Assembly: GCA_965153455.1 (NCBI GenBank)
Contig: OZ234503.1
Location: 3,658,001 to 3,722,000 of the forward strand
Reading direction: 5' to 3'
Length of the DNA: 64,000 bases
Source: Sphagnum compactum
Lineage: Eukaryota; Bryophyta; Sphagnopsida; Sphagnales
The translations under genes and the position numbers were made by a program. Numbering within the stretch: the first letter of the stretch is position 1; each line of letters opens with the position of its first letter. Shown here one piece after another: positions 12,603 to 24,766 of the stretch. The notes under the pieces are model-generated. The model did not search any database, had not been told where the DNA came from, and saw only the letters and a list, made by a program, of their open reading frames with translations.

Positions 12603-12668
12603 AGGATGCACCTTGTGCATAAGGTTCGTGAAAATGAACGAAGAACCTTTACACATAAGGTGCTCCTG
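12603..12668. repeat. Foldback (hairpin) sequence, ~66 nt
   Basis: AGGATGCACCTTGTGCATAA at the left pairs with the reverse complement of TTACACATAAGGTGCTCCT at the right. The stem is about 28 bp with a few mismatches, around a loop of about 8 nt. It could be a tiny foldback element or a transcribed hairpin; nothing around it identifies which. Confidence 0.65.
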
Positions 12669-12738
12669 TCCTCACCTCTCAAATGAATCACAGCCATCTG
12701 TGTATGAAAGCAAATTCTACGGATTCTTCATTAGAGTG

Positions 12739-12839
12739 GGTAAGGAGTAAGGACCTCAAATGGGGCCTTTCTGAGAATTGGACCCGAACTCGGCTCCTCA
12801 TTCCACAACAGCACTGTTTTAGTCCTTAGTCCTTACCCA
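12739..12839. repeat. Inverted repeat GGGTAAGGAGTAAGGAC
   Basis: GGGTAAGGAGTAAGGAC at the left and GTCCTTAGTCCTTACCC at the right form a 17-bp inverted repeat with one mismatch, about 65 bp apart. It lies just after the 12.6-kb hairpin. It may be the end pair of a very short transposable element. Confidence 0.55.
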
Positions 12840-12974
12840 ATACATAACTCAGTGTATAACCAAACCCAATTGTAACTGGCCAACCTAGAAATTGACCAAC
12901 ACAGGAATTCACAGGAATTCAAAATTTCCCTGGAATTGAAGAAATTTTCCCAATTCAGTAACCAGTTTTGGACC

Positions 12975-13135
12975 CCAATTCTTCTACTTTTGCAGGTCTT
13001 TTCTAAATTGGCTTGTTGCTTGTACAATTATTCTTGTACTTTTGTAGGTTTTTTGTAGATTGGATTGTTGCTTGTACAAGTATTCTTGTACTTTTTAAGG
13101 TTTTTTTTCTTTTTAATTGGATTGTTGCAGGTCTT
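12975..13135 (+). repeat. Imperfect ~60-bp tandem repeat
   Basis: Two to three copies of a unit containing TTGGATTGTTGCTTGTACAA, ATTCTTGTACTTTT and (G)TAGGTTTTTT. The first and last copies are partial. This is a non-coding tandem duplication. Confidence 0.65.
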
Positions 13136-13419
13136 CAGGTTGAACTTGTGGTTCTACTTTAGTCTGTCAAACATATTGATTGACCTGTGAAGGTAACAGC
13201 AGGCAATTTTTGCTGCTCCTCTAGGTCTTGTGTTATGCAGGTGGCTGTAAGTTTTCTAAGCTGACTGGTTGGGGAAAGTATGTTCTCCTTGCTGCGCGGT
13301 TGTCCTCTTGGGTTTAAAGTATAGGCGAAGGGTATGTCCATTAGGGCATGCCACGGGGTGAGGGCTGAGCCCTGTGGGTGGTAGCCCGAGTGTTGAGGCC
13401 TTAGACATGGATTATGCCC

Positions 13420-13455
13420 GCCCTCCAGTACATGCCCGCCCTCCAGTACATGCCT
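13420..13455 (+). repeat. Short tandem duplication (18 bp x 2)
   Basis: The phrase ATGCCCGCCCTCCAGTAC occurs twice back to back and begins a third time. It is a simple duplication with no associated gene. Confidence 0.7.
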
Positions 13456-13864
13456 TCCCCAATGTAAATACCAAAATGGTTTTTATTGGGATATTTACCT
13501 TCATGTATGATGGACACACCTTCCACAAAAACGAAGTTGCATTGAAGCTTTGGAGGCACATACATTCTGCCTAGTGAAGTAGTGCGTCTAAATACAAAGG
13601 GCAAAAAACTTATCAGCCAACTATTTTGACACCAGACCATCATTCCCTGCGAGACCTTTCTCTCCATGATAATGAGCGAACCAAAATTGTTAAGCAGGCC
13701 GAGGGTATTGGTTGCACCATGTGGACTGTATATGGAATAGCAAACTGGCTATTGCACTGGCCATAAACCATGGTATGGGATATATATATATTCCCCTGTT
13801 CAGACCCCAGTAGTGGGAATTTTCCATTACAAAGGATCTGATACCTTTGGCTTTTGGATTTTGA

Positions 13865-14040
13865 TACTCCCAATGTGTTCTCACCAAGTTCCAATCAAGT
13901 TTTCAATGTGTTCCTAACATGTTCACCAAGTTAGCAATGTGTTTTGCAAGATATTCCCCATGTTAAACAGCTTAGATCTTCCCAGAACCTTTGCCCAGAG
14001 TTGAACCGTCATAACTTGTATAGGTGGGCCAAAGGGAAAC
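13865..14040 (+). repeat. Dispersed GTGTTC-CAA(T) repeat, copy 1
   Basis: Repeated phrases (CAATGTGTTC, CACCAAGTTCC, CATGTTCACCAAG) are followed by ATAGGTGGGCCAAAGGG. The same order occurs at 31,676-31,835, so this is a dispersed repeat family with an internal short-period repeat and a conserved TAGGTGGGCCAAAGGG tail. No coding frame is seen. Confidence 0.6.
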
Positions 14041-14280
14041 AATTGTATAATCCAATGTTGGGACTGCAAACTTCTACTGGGGGAGTGTCCAAAGTTTCAA
14101 ATTTGGTTTTTTTCGGTGATGCGCCAATCAAAGTGGCTCATTGCCCAACACACAAAAAAAACAAAAACGAAAACAAAAAAAAAACTTCGAGATACACCTC
14201 CATAACTAATTAATAGAACCAACAATAGGTACTGCAGGTACACAACCAAGTGGGTTGCACTTTATGATGATGTATGAACA

Positions 14281-14303
14281 CGATCGATCGATCGATCGAT
14301 CGG
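14281..14303. repeat. (GATC)n microsatellite
   Basis: Five to six tandem CGAT/GATC units, followed directly by an AAAGAAAAGA-type purine tract. Confidence 0.9.
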
Positions 14304-14360
14304 GGAAAGAAAAGAAAAGAAAAAAGAACCCACCATTGCCTAGTGGGAACTATGACAAAA

Positions 14361-14930
14361 TTTGTGGAGCATTGGGCCTAGCTAGCTCAACTCAAATATG
14401 TTTGGTAGAGGAGAGGAAACGTAGGTGAATTGCTAACCGTTTTATTCCCCCGACATTAAATATGTGCCCATAATTGTTAATGCAAAGGTCAGTACAAGAG
14501 TTGGGTTGCAATGGTTTTTTCCCCCAGTCTGCCATTTTGCTTGCCCCCATTGTTTTCCACCTTGCCATTTCTAGACATGTTTTGGATCCATATCATACAT
14601 GTTTTTTGGGCAGTTATGAGTACTAGGGAGTATATAACATGCTACATGACCCTTGACACATGCTACCTTGCATGTTATGTGCCCCTGGGCACTAGTAACT
14701 TGGGAGGTTATGGGTGCAAGAGATGACAAGGTGAGGAAAAATCAGGGTACATAAAGGCAGGCAGACTAAGGGGAAACAAGTGCAACAGTGCTCTTGTACT
14801 GACTGCATTAACAACTATGGGCATAAGTATGTTAGGGCCAAAAGTTGTGCAGCATTGGGCATAGCCAGCTCAACTCAGATGTGTTTGATACAGGAGAGGA
14901 ACCGTAGGTGAATTGCTAACGGTTTTTGTT
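14361..14930. repeat. Nested direct and inverted repeat block
   Basis: An ~85-bp direct repeat (GCATTGGGC.TAGC.AGCTCA to GAATTGCTAAC.GTTTT) lies at 14,361-14,446 and 14,843-14,930. Between the copies is an inverted repeat: about 14,455-14,500 matches the reverse complement of about 14,790-14,836, sharing GCCCATA.TTGTTAATGCA and GTCAGTACAAGAG. The inner unit, about 0.38 kb, looks like a small TIR element. The outer direct repeats may come from an older duplication or element. No gene is seen. Confidence 0.6.
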
Positions 14931-17915
14931 GTGAGATTCTGTGTATCTAGAGACTGGGTTTGTCTTGGAAGTTTGTTACCAACTTACCAGCTTCTACAAA
15001 AGTGCTGGGTTGCTAGGTGGAATAGATAATTTCAATATAGCACATGATATCTTTGTTTGCAAGACATTGAATTAAAGGCAGATTGTAACTTGCAAGAGCA
15101 TCATGACCCACAAAGCTTTCTGAAAGACAAGTTATCAGGTTATATCAGCAATCATGGATTTTGGAGCTTCTCCACTTCACACGCCACCCATCACTAGAGC
15201 ACTTTCTTTAGAGTGTTAGGGGGTGATGGTACTACAAATATATGTGTACTGTTGGAGGTGAGGTGTTAGAGATGAGGCAGCCACATGATGCCAAAAACAC
15301 AAACACATGGAGCACTTGTGTTGTCATCATTTTTCCCCCTCTTTTGGGCCCTCCATCTCTTCAGTCAGATCTTTGAATTCTCTACTACAGTCTCTACTAC
15401 CGTCTCATGCCGGGAAACAAGAATGTAACAACACAGGTCAGCAACTTAGCATTCAAAAAACTATTATTATTTCAACAAAGCTACATCTACAGTTGATGAA
15501 ACTAGACATTTTGGAAGAGAACAACAAAAGCTTGATTTTCAGTTAATGTATGCAGCACAGAATGTTTATCACTGAATAGCATTCCGCACTGGAAATCACA
15601 CTATGGCTTAATCCATCATGATACCCAACAAATTACCATTACATTCAATGCTTTTGCAAACTCCTTCCTCTTGACATTAAAGAGCTGATTTTTTAATGAG
15701 GCAAATAGTTTGGAGTTAATCTAAGGTGCTTAAGTCATATTAACTTTAAGTAGTAGTGAATTAACTTAATCGTGGCTCTTAAACTGCCAAGTGCCAGAAC
15801 TTATTTTGCTTTTTGGGCACATAAATTTGTAGTTATTGAGCATTAAGGTGCACCTGCCATCAAACCCAAGACCAAGTCACAGTTAGTGTTCTTGTTGAGC
15901 TCGAAAGCTCCAGCCTTAGTCCAGATTGTAAACCATTTGACCCTTAGTACCTCTTCCATTGGTGGATGGTTGAGTATTCTGTCTTTGGTTCTGAAAGGCT
16001 CCGATTTCACTCTGTTTGTTTGTAGAGACCTCCTCTAGTATAGATTTGATCCAAGTCGAACAGATCCCCTGTTTTGTGTTACAGCAATTGCTGCTTCTCT
16101 CCTTTAGATCTTCCTCTCCCTGCAACTTTTGTTTTGATTTGAATCAAACAAGCTGGGTCTCAGCTTAAATTCAGAGTTTCGTTTGATAACTTCTTCTTGT
16201 CCTTCAGCTCATGCTGTCCAAATCTCACACTACCGGTGACAAGATCTTCAGCTTGTAAAACTCTTCAGTATCATGGTGTGCGCAGATCGATCACAAAGCA
16301 GGTTCCGCAGTAGCTAGGCGTAATCTGCTGCATGGGTGCCAGCAGCTCTGAACAAAGTGCCATGGTATGCAGAAGACCTCTTTCGCAAGCATGATCATCT
16401 TGTGATGGCAGCAGCTGTTCTCATCAAACAGTTTCTCACAAATTTCGGCAGAATGCAAAGATACATCATGATCGCCTTATTGACAGGGATACAAAAAATA
16501 GGTATTTACGCATCCAATCCATATCCTTGAGTTTCTGAGCTTGTTTCCGGAAGAAGTCTTGAGCATTGACGAATTTGGTGATCAGTCTAGAAACTCAATC
16601 TCTTTCTGATCTCCTTTTCCAAGAAGAAACAAGAGAAAGATAAGAGAGGTTGATAATTCTCATTCATCATGCGCATTTGCACAGGGGCGTAGTAAGAATG
16701 CAGGAAAGCAGAAGCTCACAACAACAGTACAACAGAAAATGGGCTCAAGTGTGCAAATTAAGTAGTCTGGATCCATTCATTTTTGAAAATCCCATAATTC
16801 TTTTAGACTGTTTATCTCCATAGCTTGAGTTCCTTGTGAGACTCACTTCGAAAAAAACCTTGTGAAGCCTTTTGTAGAATCAGAATGGTGCTGCTGTCAG
16901 TCTAGGGATAAACTCTGAAAAATCTATAGCTTATGATCTTGGGCCTTTACACCAGTTTGCCACATATGGTGAAATCCTCCTGTCTGTAAACTGTACATGG
17001 GCTCATTCATGATTAGCATTGAACAAACAATTAGGAGTATTTCAAGTTTTATGAAACAGTCGAGATAGCTCAAGATGTGCCTGCATATTGACCCAGGTAG
17101 GGTAAATGGGGTATTGAAGACAGGCATGTTGATGAATCATTCCAGGGAGAAAGTCCCAATTTTGTCTCGAAAGAGAATGTGCTAGACCTCAAGATGCAGT
17201 GTTTGAACTTCTTGAGTTTTGATTTTGGGTCAATGTTATAAAAAAAATTTGATGGCGCTTTTGGCCATGTTCAATTGCAGGTGCTTGTTTGCAATGACAG
17301 TGATGAAGGCGGTAGGAAGCAAGAAGATGTGTACAAACGTCCATTCTCCTGAGGATTTGTCATTTGAGTTTCTTGTACCTGCAACAACGGAGGCAATTTT
17401 GCCAGCAGTGGAGAGCAACGATCTTGGTCATAGACACTGTCGATCTGTCAGGTTTTATCGAAAGCTCAGACATCTGTATCTTCAAATCCAAGATGAATGG
17501 TTCAAGAAGATGCACTAGTTGCTGGGGAACATTGCTGTGGATCTATGTTAATCAGATTTCTTTGTGTATCTGAGGTTTTGCAGTGCTCCTAATAAAGCAT
17601 CTGGGCCAACTTCTTGGAATTTCTCACCTCGAGCTTCTCTAAAGCAAGCTCTGAAAGAGGTGGAACCACTGAGTCTGGCACTCTTAGAAAGCTTCAGCTC
17701 AAACCCTTGTCTCCAATGTGTCTCCTAAGCTTTCTCAGCTTCTTAAATAATGTTGTATTGAAATCAGTTAACAATTGCGGAATATGGGCTCTGGAAGATG
17801 GACTGGTTTTCTTGCAAAATGTATATTATCAACAATCTCTTGGAGGTACTGGATTTTGCTCATGGGATGTTAATAATTTATGTCCATGCAGAGTTTGCTG
17901 CACTGGAGATGGAAG
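14930..17915. other. Upstream region of the DUF547 gene
   Basis: No coding exon could be supported here. The part nearest the gene (about 16,100-17,900) has higher GC and may hold the promoter, 5' untranslated exons and introns of the DUF547 gene, but I cannot place a transcription start. Open frames at 16,336-16,530, 17,219-17,518 and 17,614-17,991 do not resemble known proteins. Confidence 0.35.
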
Positions 17916-20900
17916 ATGGAGAGGAAGGGCTTGGAGGACAAGAAGAAGCAGGTCCCCATCAGCCGGCGAGCTATACTTGAGAAAGATGTAAGGTCTATGT
18001 AAGATATCTGGTTTAGAAACATTCGAGGGTTATGTTAAATTGTTCCTGTTTTCTGTTACATTGTGTTCTGATATATCTTAGATTTTCCAAGCCTGAATAT
18101 GGAATAGATAATGGTCTCAGTTTTTTCATTTTGGGTCTATGTAGGTGGTACACCTGCAAACCAGGTTGCATGATGAGAAAACACTCAGAATGGGTCTTGA
18201 GCAAGCACTTGGAGAAGCCTCTGATCCATGCACATCTCAAGATGTATCTGCAGATCTTGCACCCCAAGTAAGCCCCATGAATAGGACCAAAATGACCTCA
18301 TCTTGTATTGCTGCTGCACTGCAGGTGCTTTTTTTGTAGGTAGTGAAATAACCTACCATAGCTATGCAGAGTTTGGACTGGAAATAGAATTGACGTGATT
18401 GTTATTTGTCTATTGGGATGTGGTGGCAGGCTCAGGAGCTCATCACAGAGATTGTCTCACTTCAAAAGGAAGTTTCACATCTGGAGCAGCATGTGCTCTC
18501 ACTTTACCGCAAAGTTTTTGACCAAAGATTGTCGACCCACCAATATGGAACTGACCTCCGCAGTTCAGAAGCTCAAGAGCCTAGCATTGTGATTCCACAA
18601 TCATCGTACCATGTATCAAGGTTCAGAGCTGAACAACTTAGACAAACACAGCTTCCTCCTACCTCACCACAGCACAGACACCAGGGATCTGTTGCTATGC
18701 AAGGATTCAAAAGACCGCACTCTTCTATTGGTGCAGGCCAGGTCAAGACACAACATAGGTCTCTTCTTAATGATTCATTCTACTGTGTTGATAAAGAACC
18801 CGAAGCTGGTGGAGAGCCTCAAGGCTCCACTGCATCACCTGTAAGCTCTGATCTTTCTTCCAATCTTTGATGCTAGAACTTTTTGTATCCAATTTTTTTC
18901 ACTCTAATCCTTGGAGATGCATGTGGATGCTCCCAACTGCAGGTGCCATAAGAATCTCTTCCATTCTATTAAACTACATCTGATATAAAATGGAGGGACT
19001 AGCATTACCAATTGTAATGATTGTATTCATTGTGTCAATCCTATTTCCCTTTCTGTCAAATCTTGGTGCTCTATGGTTGCTTGAATGATTCATGGAAGTT
19101 TATTTGCAGCAAGTATTGCAAAGTCAAATGAGCCCAGCCATTCAAGTCAAGATCCTGAAACCATCAAGCAGCTCAAGCCCTGTGAAAGTTGATACCAAGC
19201 AGACACCAAAGAAAACTTCTGAGGATGTTGTAGAGCCTTCATCAAAAACACCGAACCAGCTTGCTGAGGAGCTTGTTCGGTGCATGGCGGCAATTTACTG
19301 CAAACTTGCCAATCCACCTCTACCCAAATTTTCTTCTTTGTCACCCTCATCATCGTCTTCTTCCACAACAACACATGAATCTTCACATGAGTTCTCCAAT
19401 TTGCATGATAGTTGGAGCCCTGGGTCGCAGACTGATAACACATCTAGTGAGATGGATGGATGCATAATGCCTGACCCATATTCTGTAAAGGATGTGGGAG
19501 GAGAGGATGTTGGCCCATATTGTTCAATGGTGGAAGTGCCCTGGATTTGTGTAGACAAGGACCGTCTCACATATGCTACCCAGGCTCTTCACAATTTCAG
19601 GTAATGTTCAGGCCCATCAGATTCATCAAGTCTAATGAATAGGACAGTTAGCATGAGTCCACAATTACCAACCATGTGATGCCAGTCAGGCTTGCCACAG
19701 CATTTAAGAAGACATTGAAGTACCCAATCCACAGAAGGATGTGAATCTTAATCAGTGACATTTAGAGCCAGAAGGCAAGGGGGCCTGTATCAAGACCCTA
19801 ACTCAATTTGTCAGTTGTGACCACCAATAACTTTGCATCCAACATTATTAAGCCATTCTCCGTGGCTTTAGAATAACCATTTAAATCACCAGAAGGGAAC
19901 AAACAAAGAAACCCAGGCAGCCTAACTAAAAGCTGATTCCTTCATGATTCTGTACAATCCACAGTGTTGCCACTCATAGCTGATTTTGTTTCATTTAACT
20001 ATATTGGCTGTCACTGATGACCAGAACTTTTGGTAGTGAATGAGAAGGTTAACCTGGTGGTGTGCACTAGATTGATGGTGGAGCAATTGGAGAAAGTGGA
20101 CCCAAGGCAAATGACACACGAACAGAAGCTTGCATTCTGGATCAACATCTACAACGCCCTCATGATGCATGTAATCAACCCTCTTAACCTGTTGGCTTCT
20201 TGAGCTCTTTATATCTGGCTTGAAAGATCCAAAGGCCAAGAGCTACCATTTTGGGTCAATCCATGGTCTACTAGGGAGTTAGGGGATCCTGATTACCATC
20301 TACTGCTTTGCATATGATATGGGCAAACAGGCATATTTGGCTTATGGCATTCCCCTGAACCGATTAAAGCGCTTAAATTTGCTACAGAAGGTATCCACTC
20401 TTGACCAGTTCACCATGACGAAAAAGGACACATCCCTGTTTGCCGACCTTTGTAGATGTGAATTTGCTTCACCAGATTTTGATTTTGCTGCATGAGGTAC
20501 TCTCTCAAATTTTATGAATTCACTGAAGGAAACTGATTGTTGAGAATGTAATGTAGGCAGCATATAAAGTGGGAGCCTACTCTATCAATGCTCAAACAAT
20601 TGAGCATTCAATTCTTGGTTGTCCTTCCAACCGTACTGCTCAGGTTAAAAAAGCCTCTCAAATCCAAACTATTTGCTTCAACTGGAAAAACATCCTACAA
20701 TTTTATGGAAACATGATCACTGATATATTCTGATTATGTATGATGTGTGGAGCACAATGTGCATATGCTTCTGTCGCTTGTTGATATTATGCCAGCTTAG
20801 CCTAGATATGTTGCTAGTGCCCTGAATAATCTGGCTGCTGGCCTAACAGCAACGTTAACTAATATTAGAAAGTTAGGGAAGTAAGAAGCATGGATAACTA

Positions 20901-22051
20901 CCAGGATCCATCTGTAGGCTTAGCAGGATGTAGAGTTGAGCTAGCTGGCAGAGATCCATGTGTGATAACTTTATCTATTGCCTTGACTGAGTTTGTTTAA
21001 TTGTGTTGTGGGTGCTTGAAGTGGCTGCAAGCATTTTTGAAGCCAGGTACAACGTTCAAAGTGGGTGATGAGCGACAGGCTTATGCTTTACAGACACCTG
21101 AGCCCGCTGTTTGCTTTGCACTTTGTTGTGGTGGACACTCTGATCCTGCTGTAATGTCCCCTGAATCCTCATTGCCAATCTCTGTTGTATACATCCACAT
21201 CAAATTTAGACCACTCACATGGTACATTTTTCATGATTGTCATAAGAGGATATTTCGGGACACAACATGATTGGCAATACAAGTCTTTCTCAAACTTTGG
21301 AAGGTTCTTAAATGGGGCAGCATGTTGTAATTGTGAGCTTTTTTGGGCAATCTGAGACTCAAAGCCATTTTCTTCAACTAAACCACAAGAGTGAAAACTG
21401 TATTTCAGGTCCGTGTGTACACAGCAAAGAATGTGCGGCTTGAACTTGAGGTTGCTAAGCGTGAGTTCCTGCAAGCCAGTGTCGGGATCCATGGCAGCAG
21501 CAAGGTAAATGGGGTCAGGAGAAGGGGTGAACTAGTGTTATATAGCTTTTTTTGCCTCCCAATTTTTGTTCATCTTCCAACCTCATACCAGGTATTTGCA
21601 CATCAATTGTGCAGAAAGCATTGGTCCCCATACAGTTACAAGGCCCTCCCAGATTTTCAATCATGCCTATTGGAAAATTAGGTTAGATCTGTGCTTACAT
21701 TATGTTGTTTTGCAAAGATTTCTGGGATGCATAACATGGAAGAAGAAGCTCATGGAAGTTTTTTGGATGACTCAGGTGTTGTTACCCAAAATCTTGGAAT
21801 GGTATTTGCGGGCACTTGTGATAAACTCTTCAACAAGTTTGCTGGAATGGGTGTGCCAAAATGTACCTGGAAAGCTTGAGGCACAAATTCAGCAGTGCCT
21901 CAAACTGAATCCACACAAAAACCCAGCACATTGCCTTCGATGGGTGCCTTACAGCTTTGGATTCCGCTACATTTTTGTCCATGACCTTGCCCATCGCAAC
22001 CCCATTCTGATAAATGACTCTGCCTTAAATGGTGTTTCTCTTGGTGTATAG
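17916..22051 (+). CDS. DUF547 protein with MIP1-like N-terminal leucine zipper
   Basis: Ten exons join in frame at GT-AG sites to give about 614 residues: 17,916-17,987; 18,145-18,267; 18,430-18,840; 19,110-19,600; 20,071-20,170; 20,331-20,390; 20,557-20,643; 21,022-21,150; 21,409-21,504; 21,776-22,051 (TAG). Residues ~18-100 are a coiled coil (EKDVVHLQTRL, then EIVSLQKEVSHLEQHVLSLY), the plant Ternary-complex factor MIP1 leucine-zipper type. A Ser/Pro-rich linker follows. DUF547 starts near residue 366, with LAFWINIYNALMMH, AYLAYGIP, YTAKNVRLELEVAKREFLQ, and VLLPKILEWYL near the end. The family is common in plants; its biochemistry is poorly known, with protein-protein interaction through the zipper proposed. 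The start codon is chosen because ATGGAGAGGAAGG opens a MERKG-type N-terminus seen in relatives; an upstream exon cannot be excluded. Confidence 0.9.
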
Positions 22052-22570
22052 TTGCATAACTCCTGAGGTGAGGATATAGAGTTTTAGAAACATGTGCCAA
22101 AAAATGAAAAAGTTTGCCAGTTTTTTTATTGTCCACATCATGTGTAAAACATAACCAACTTTCTTGTTAGTGCCAAATGAAATGGGTTCTAACTAAACTT
22201 GGACTCTTATTTGGGTAGCTTGCAAGTGGTTCAATGTTTTCCCTTTCTCTTTTGGGGAAAAGCAAAGACACATACATAAGTAATGTCCCCACGCCCTTCT
22301 GCATGCATTGCTTCTAATAGGTAATCTATAGTGATGAGTGAAAGATTTTGTAGTTCAACATGTTTTAAGTGTGCATATATAATGTATGTGCAACACATGT
22401 ATAGTATACACATACTCTAGATTCTCAATTCTTCAAATTGAGCCCGATCAACCTCAAAGGTTCTTAGATTTGAACAAAACTGCCAAAACAAAAATTGCAC
22501 ATTCAAATTGCTAGTAAGTTAGGCTACATTAACCTAAGTAGGTACTTGTAGGTAGGTACTTAGCTAGGTT

Positions 22571-22596
22571 AGGTAGGTAGCCTAGGCTACCTACCT
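22571..22596. repeat. Perfect 26-bp palindrome in a TAGGTAGG tract
   Basis: AGGTAGGTAGCCT is followed directly by its reverse complement AGGCTACCTACCT, giving a perfect 26-bp palindrome without a spacer. The flanks (22,500-22,740) are rich in the same TAGG/CCTA words. A similar CCTACCTACCTAGGCTAGG tract occurs near 62,590. Confidence 0.85.
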
Positions 22597-24598
22597 TGCC
22601 TATCTTAGGTTGCCGACCTAGCTTAGCCTACTTACATAACCTACCTATTGAACCTACCTACTCACCTATTTACCTATTTATTTAATCTATCTATCTATAT
22701 GACCTTTTGACATATTGGCCTACCTACCTAGCCTTGTAGAGGGTGGGAAATGATAGATGATAAAAAAACAAAAACAAATCATTAAGATTGTTGGTCAAAA
22801 CCTTAGAAGTGATTTGCACATTCAAAATCTTTTTAACATCAAAAGGTGATAAGCAACAAACAATTAAACACCAAAACAAACCATTGGAATCGAAGGTTAG
22901 AGATATTGAGGGGTGACAATAGACTAGAAACAAAGTCAAGTTTTGCACTTGAACTCCAAGATTTTTCCTTTAAATTGTTTGGCCACTAATCTTTTATTAA
23001 GAATCTTGTTGATTTTGTTGGAGAAGTTGCCTTCTTCTCCTTCATCCCTCCTCTCTAACAAGCTAAACAACCGTGCAATGTATTTATGAAATTTTAAAAA
23101 AAAAAATCTTAAATGAGATGTTTTAGGTTGAATATTCCCTTTGGCTTTTAAACTTTCAACAATTCTACCTCATCAATAAATGGCAAGATTTGTTGCACAA
23201 TACCATCACTTTAGTGTTGGTCATCCTTAAGCCAAGGTTCTACTTCTATAATGAGTGTAGGGCAATGGAGCTCTTTAAAACCAACCTTTGTAGTTTCAAC
23301 AATGAAAATTTCTAACTTTCAAGTTGGTCACCTAACAAATTTCAACAATGTCAATGGTACTTTGTATCTAAGTTGTTTCTTAGTGAACCAAACAAAGAAG
23401 GAGATGGAAAACCAAGGGAATGTGAACATGGGTTTTTGTTGAACAAAATTTTGCTACTATTTTACAAGTGAGGTTGTAGAATGGGACTTCTCACATTCCA
23501 AGCTTTTAGAATTTTGTGATGTCAAAATTTTATGCAAAGCTTTTCACGCCTCCTCTATCACAAAGATAAATTGTACAAAGTTCATTCATTCATAGGTTTG
23601 TACATCTTACACATAAATATCATGCATTGAAAACACATTTGACACACAAATAAATGTGTTGAAATATGAACTTATGAATGAATGTCACATGAATTTTGCA
23701 TTTTCTTTTAAATTCATATGTTAAATGTGTTAATAATGCAAGATATCAATGTGTGAAATGTATGAATTATAAATGAATTTTACATGATTTTCATTATTAA
23801 GTTGTGAGATGCTAAGTTTGTGATGTAACTATTACAAGTCGTGTTTGTTTTTTTTTCAAGTCTATATCTAGCTACTAGCTAGTTGAAAAGGTAGATGACC
23901 TTCACAAGGTCAATTTGACAATTAAGAGTTAAAAATTGAAAGATGAAAAATGACACAAGATAAGCAACAAAAAATGAAAACAAAGCATTATCATTCAAAG
24001 GTGAGGCAATAGACATTAAAATTACAAAATAAAAAAACCAACCTCTCTCTCTCTCTCTCTTTTCATGTAGAAGGGGGAAACAATGTAAGCAACTAAAACC
24101 TTGAAACCTAAATTGAAAAAGAAGAAGACATTGAACATGTTCTAAATTACAAACATAAAGAGCTATTGAAAACTTTCTAGTGTTAGGGGAGGCCATGTTC
24201 TAAAACGAAATTCTAGCTTAGCAAAAATTTGTTTCTCAATAGAATAGATGGGCCTTTAGTTTTTCAAGGGATCTTCCATTTCACATGAATCATTTGGCCC
24301 ATCTAAATTTTTTTGGGGCAGGATCTTTACCTTGGGTAAGGCTCTTACACAAGGGCATTACAACCGTTCGATGGGGGCAAGGAACCAAACTCATTCAAGT
24401 GCGTAATCAACTTATTCAGAATGTTCAACGGGGGACACCCATTCCAGTAATGTAACCAACTTATCCAGAATGTTCTGCACAAGCTCCTTCTTTTGCTAAT
24501 GCCCTAGTCCAAGGGCCTGACCCTACAAAAAAAATTAAAAATCGCTTGAAACCTAAATGAAAGAGAGAAGAGAACCCAAAGGTTAGTGTTGTAAACCG

Positions 24599-24633
24599 GC
24601 GGACACAAAATCTTTCATTTTGTGGGTATCCGC
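24599..24633. promoter_or_regulatory. Small hairpin upstream of the cyclophilin start
   Basis: GCGGA pairs with TCCGC and CACAAAAT pairs with ATTTTGTG around a CTTTC loop, about 135 bp upstream of the proposed ATG. It may lie in the promoter or 5' UTR. Its function is unknown. Confidence 0.35.
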
Positions 24634-24766
24634 TGGTTCGAAGTGCTTCCCTCCAGGCCTCAGGCTTTGGTTGCGAGCGAGGCTACAAGACGCAAGCGTC
24701 CGGGGTTTACAAAATTCAGCGAGAGCTGGAAGCAAATTTTGGAGCGAGGGCACTCACACATTGCAA

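Larger units (their letters stand above)
22052..24766. other. Intergenic between DUF547 and cyclophilin genes
   Basis: Beyond the likely 3' UTR of the DUF547 gene, 22,500-22,740 is a TAGGTAGG/CCTACCTA-rich tract. The rest is AT-rich, with a (CT)n microsatellite at about 24,042-24,060 and a pair of related ~50-bp phrases (CAACTTAT.CAGAATGTTC) at 24,407-24,465. No gene is recognised. Confidence 0.45.
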
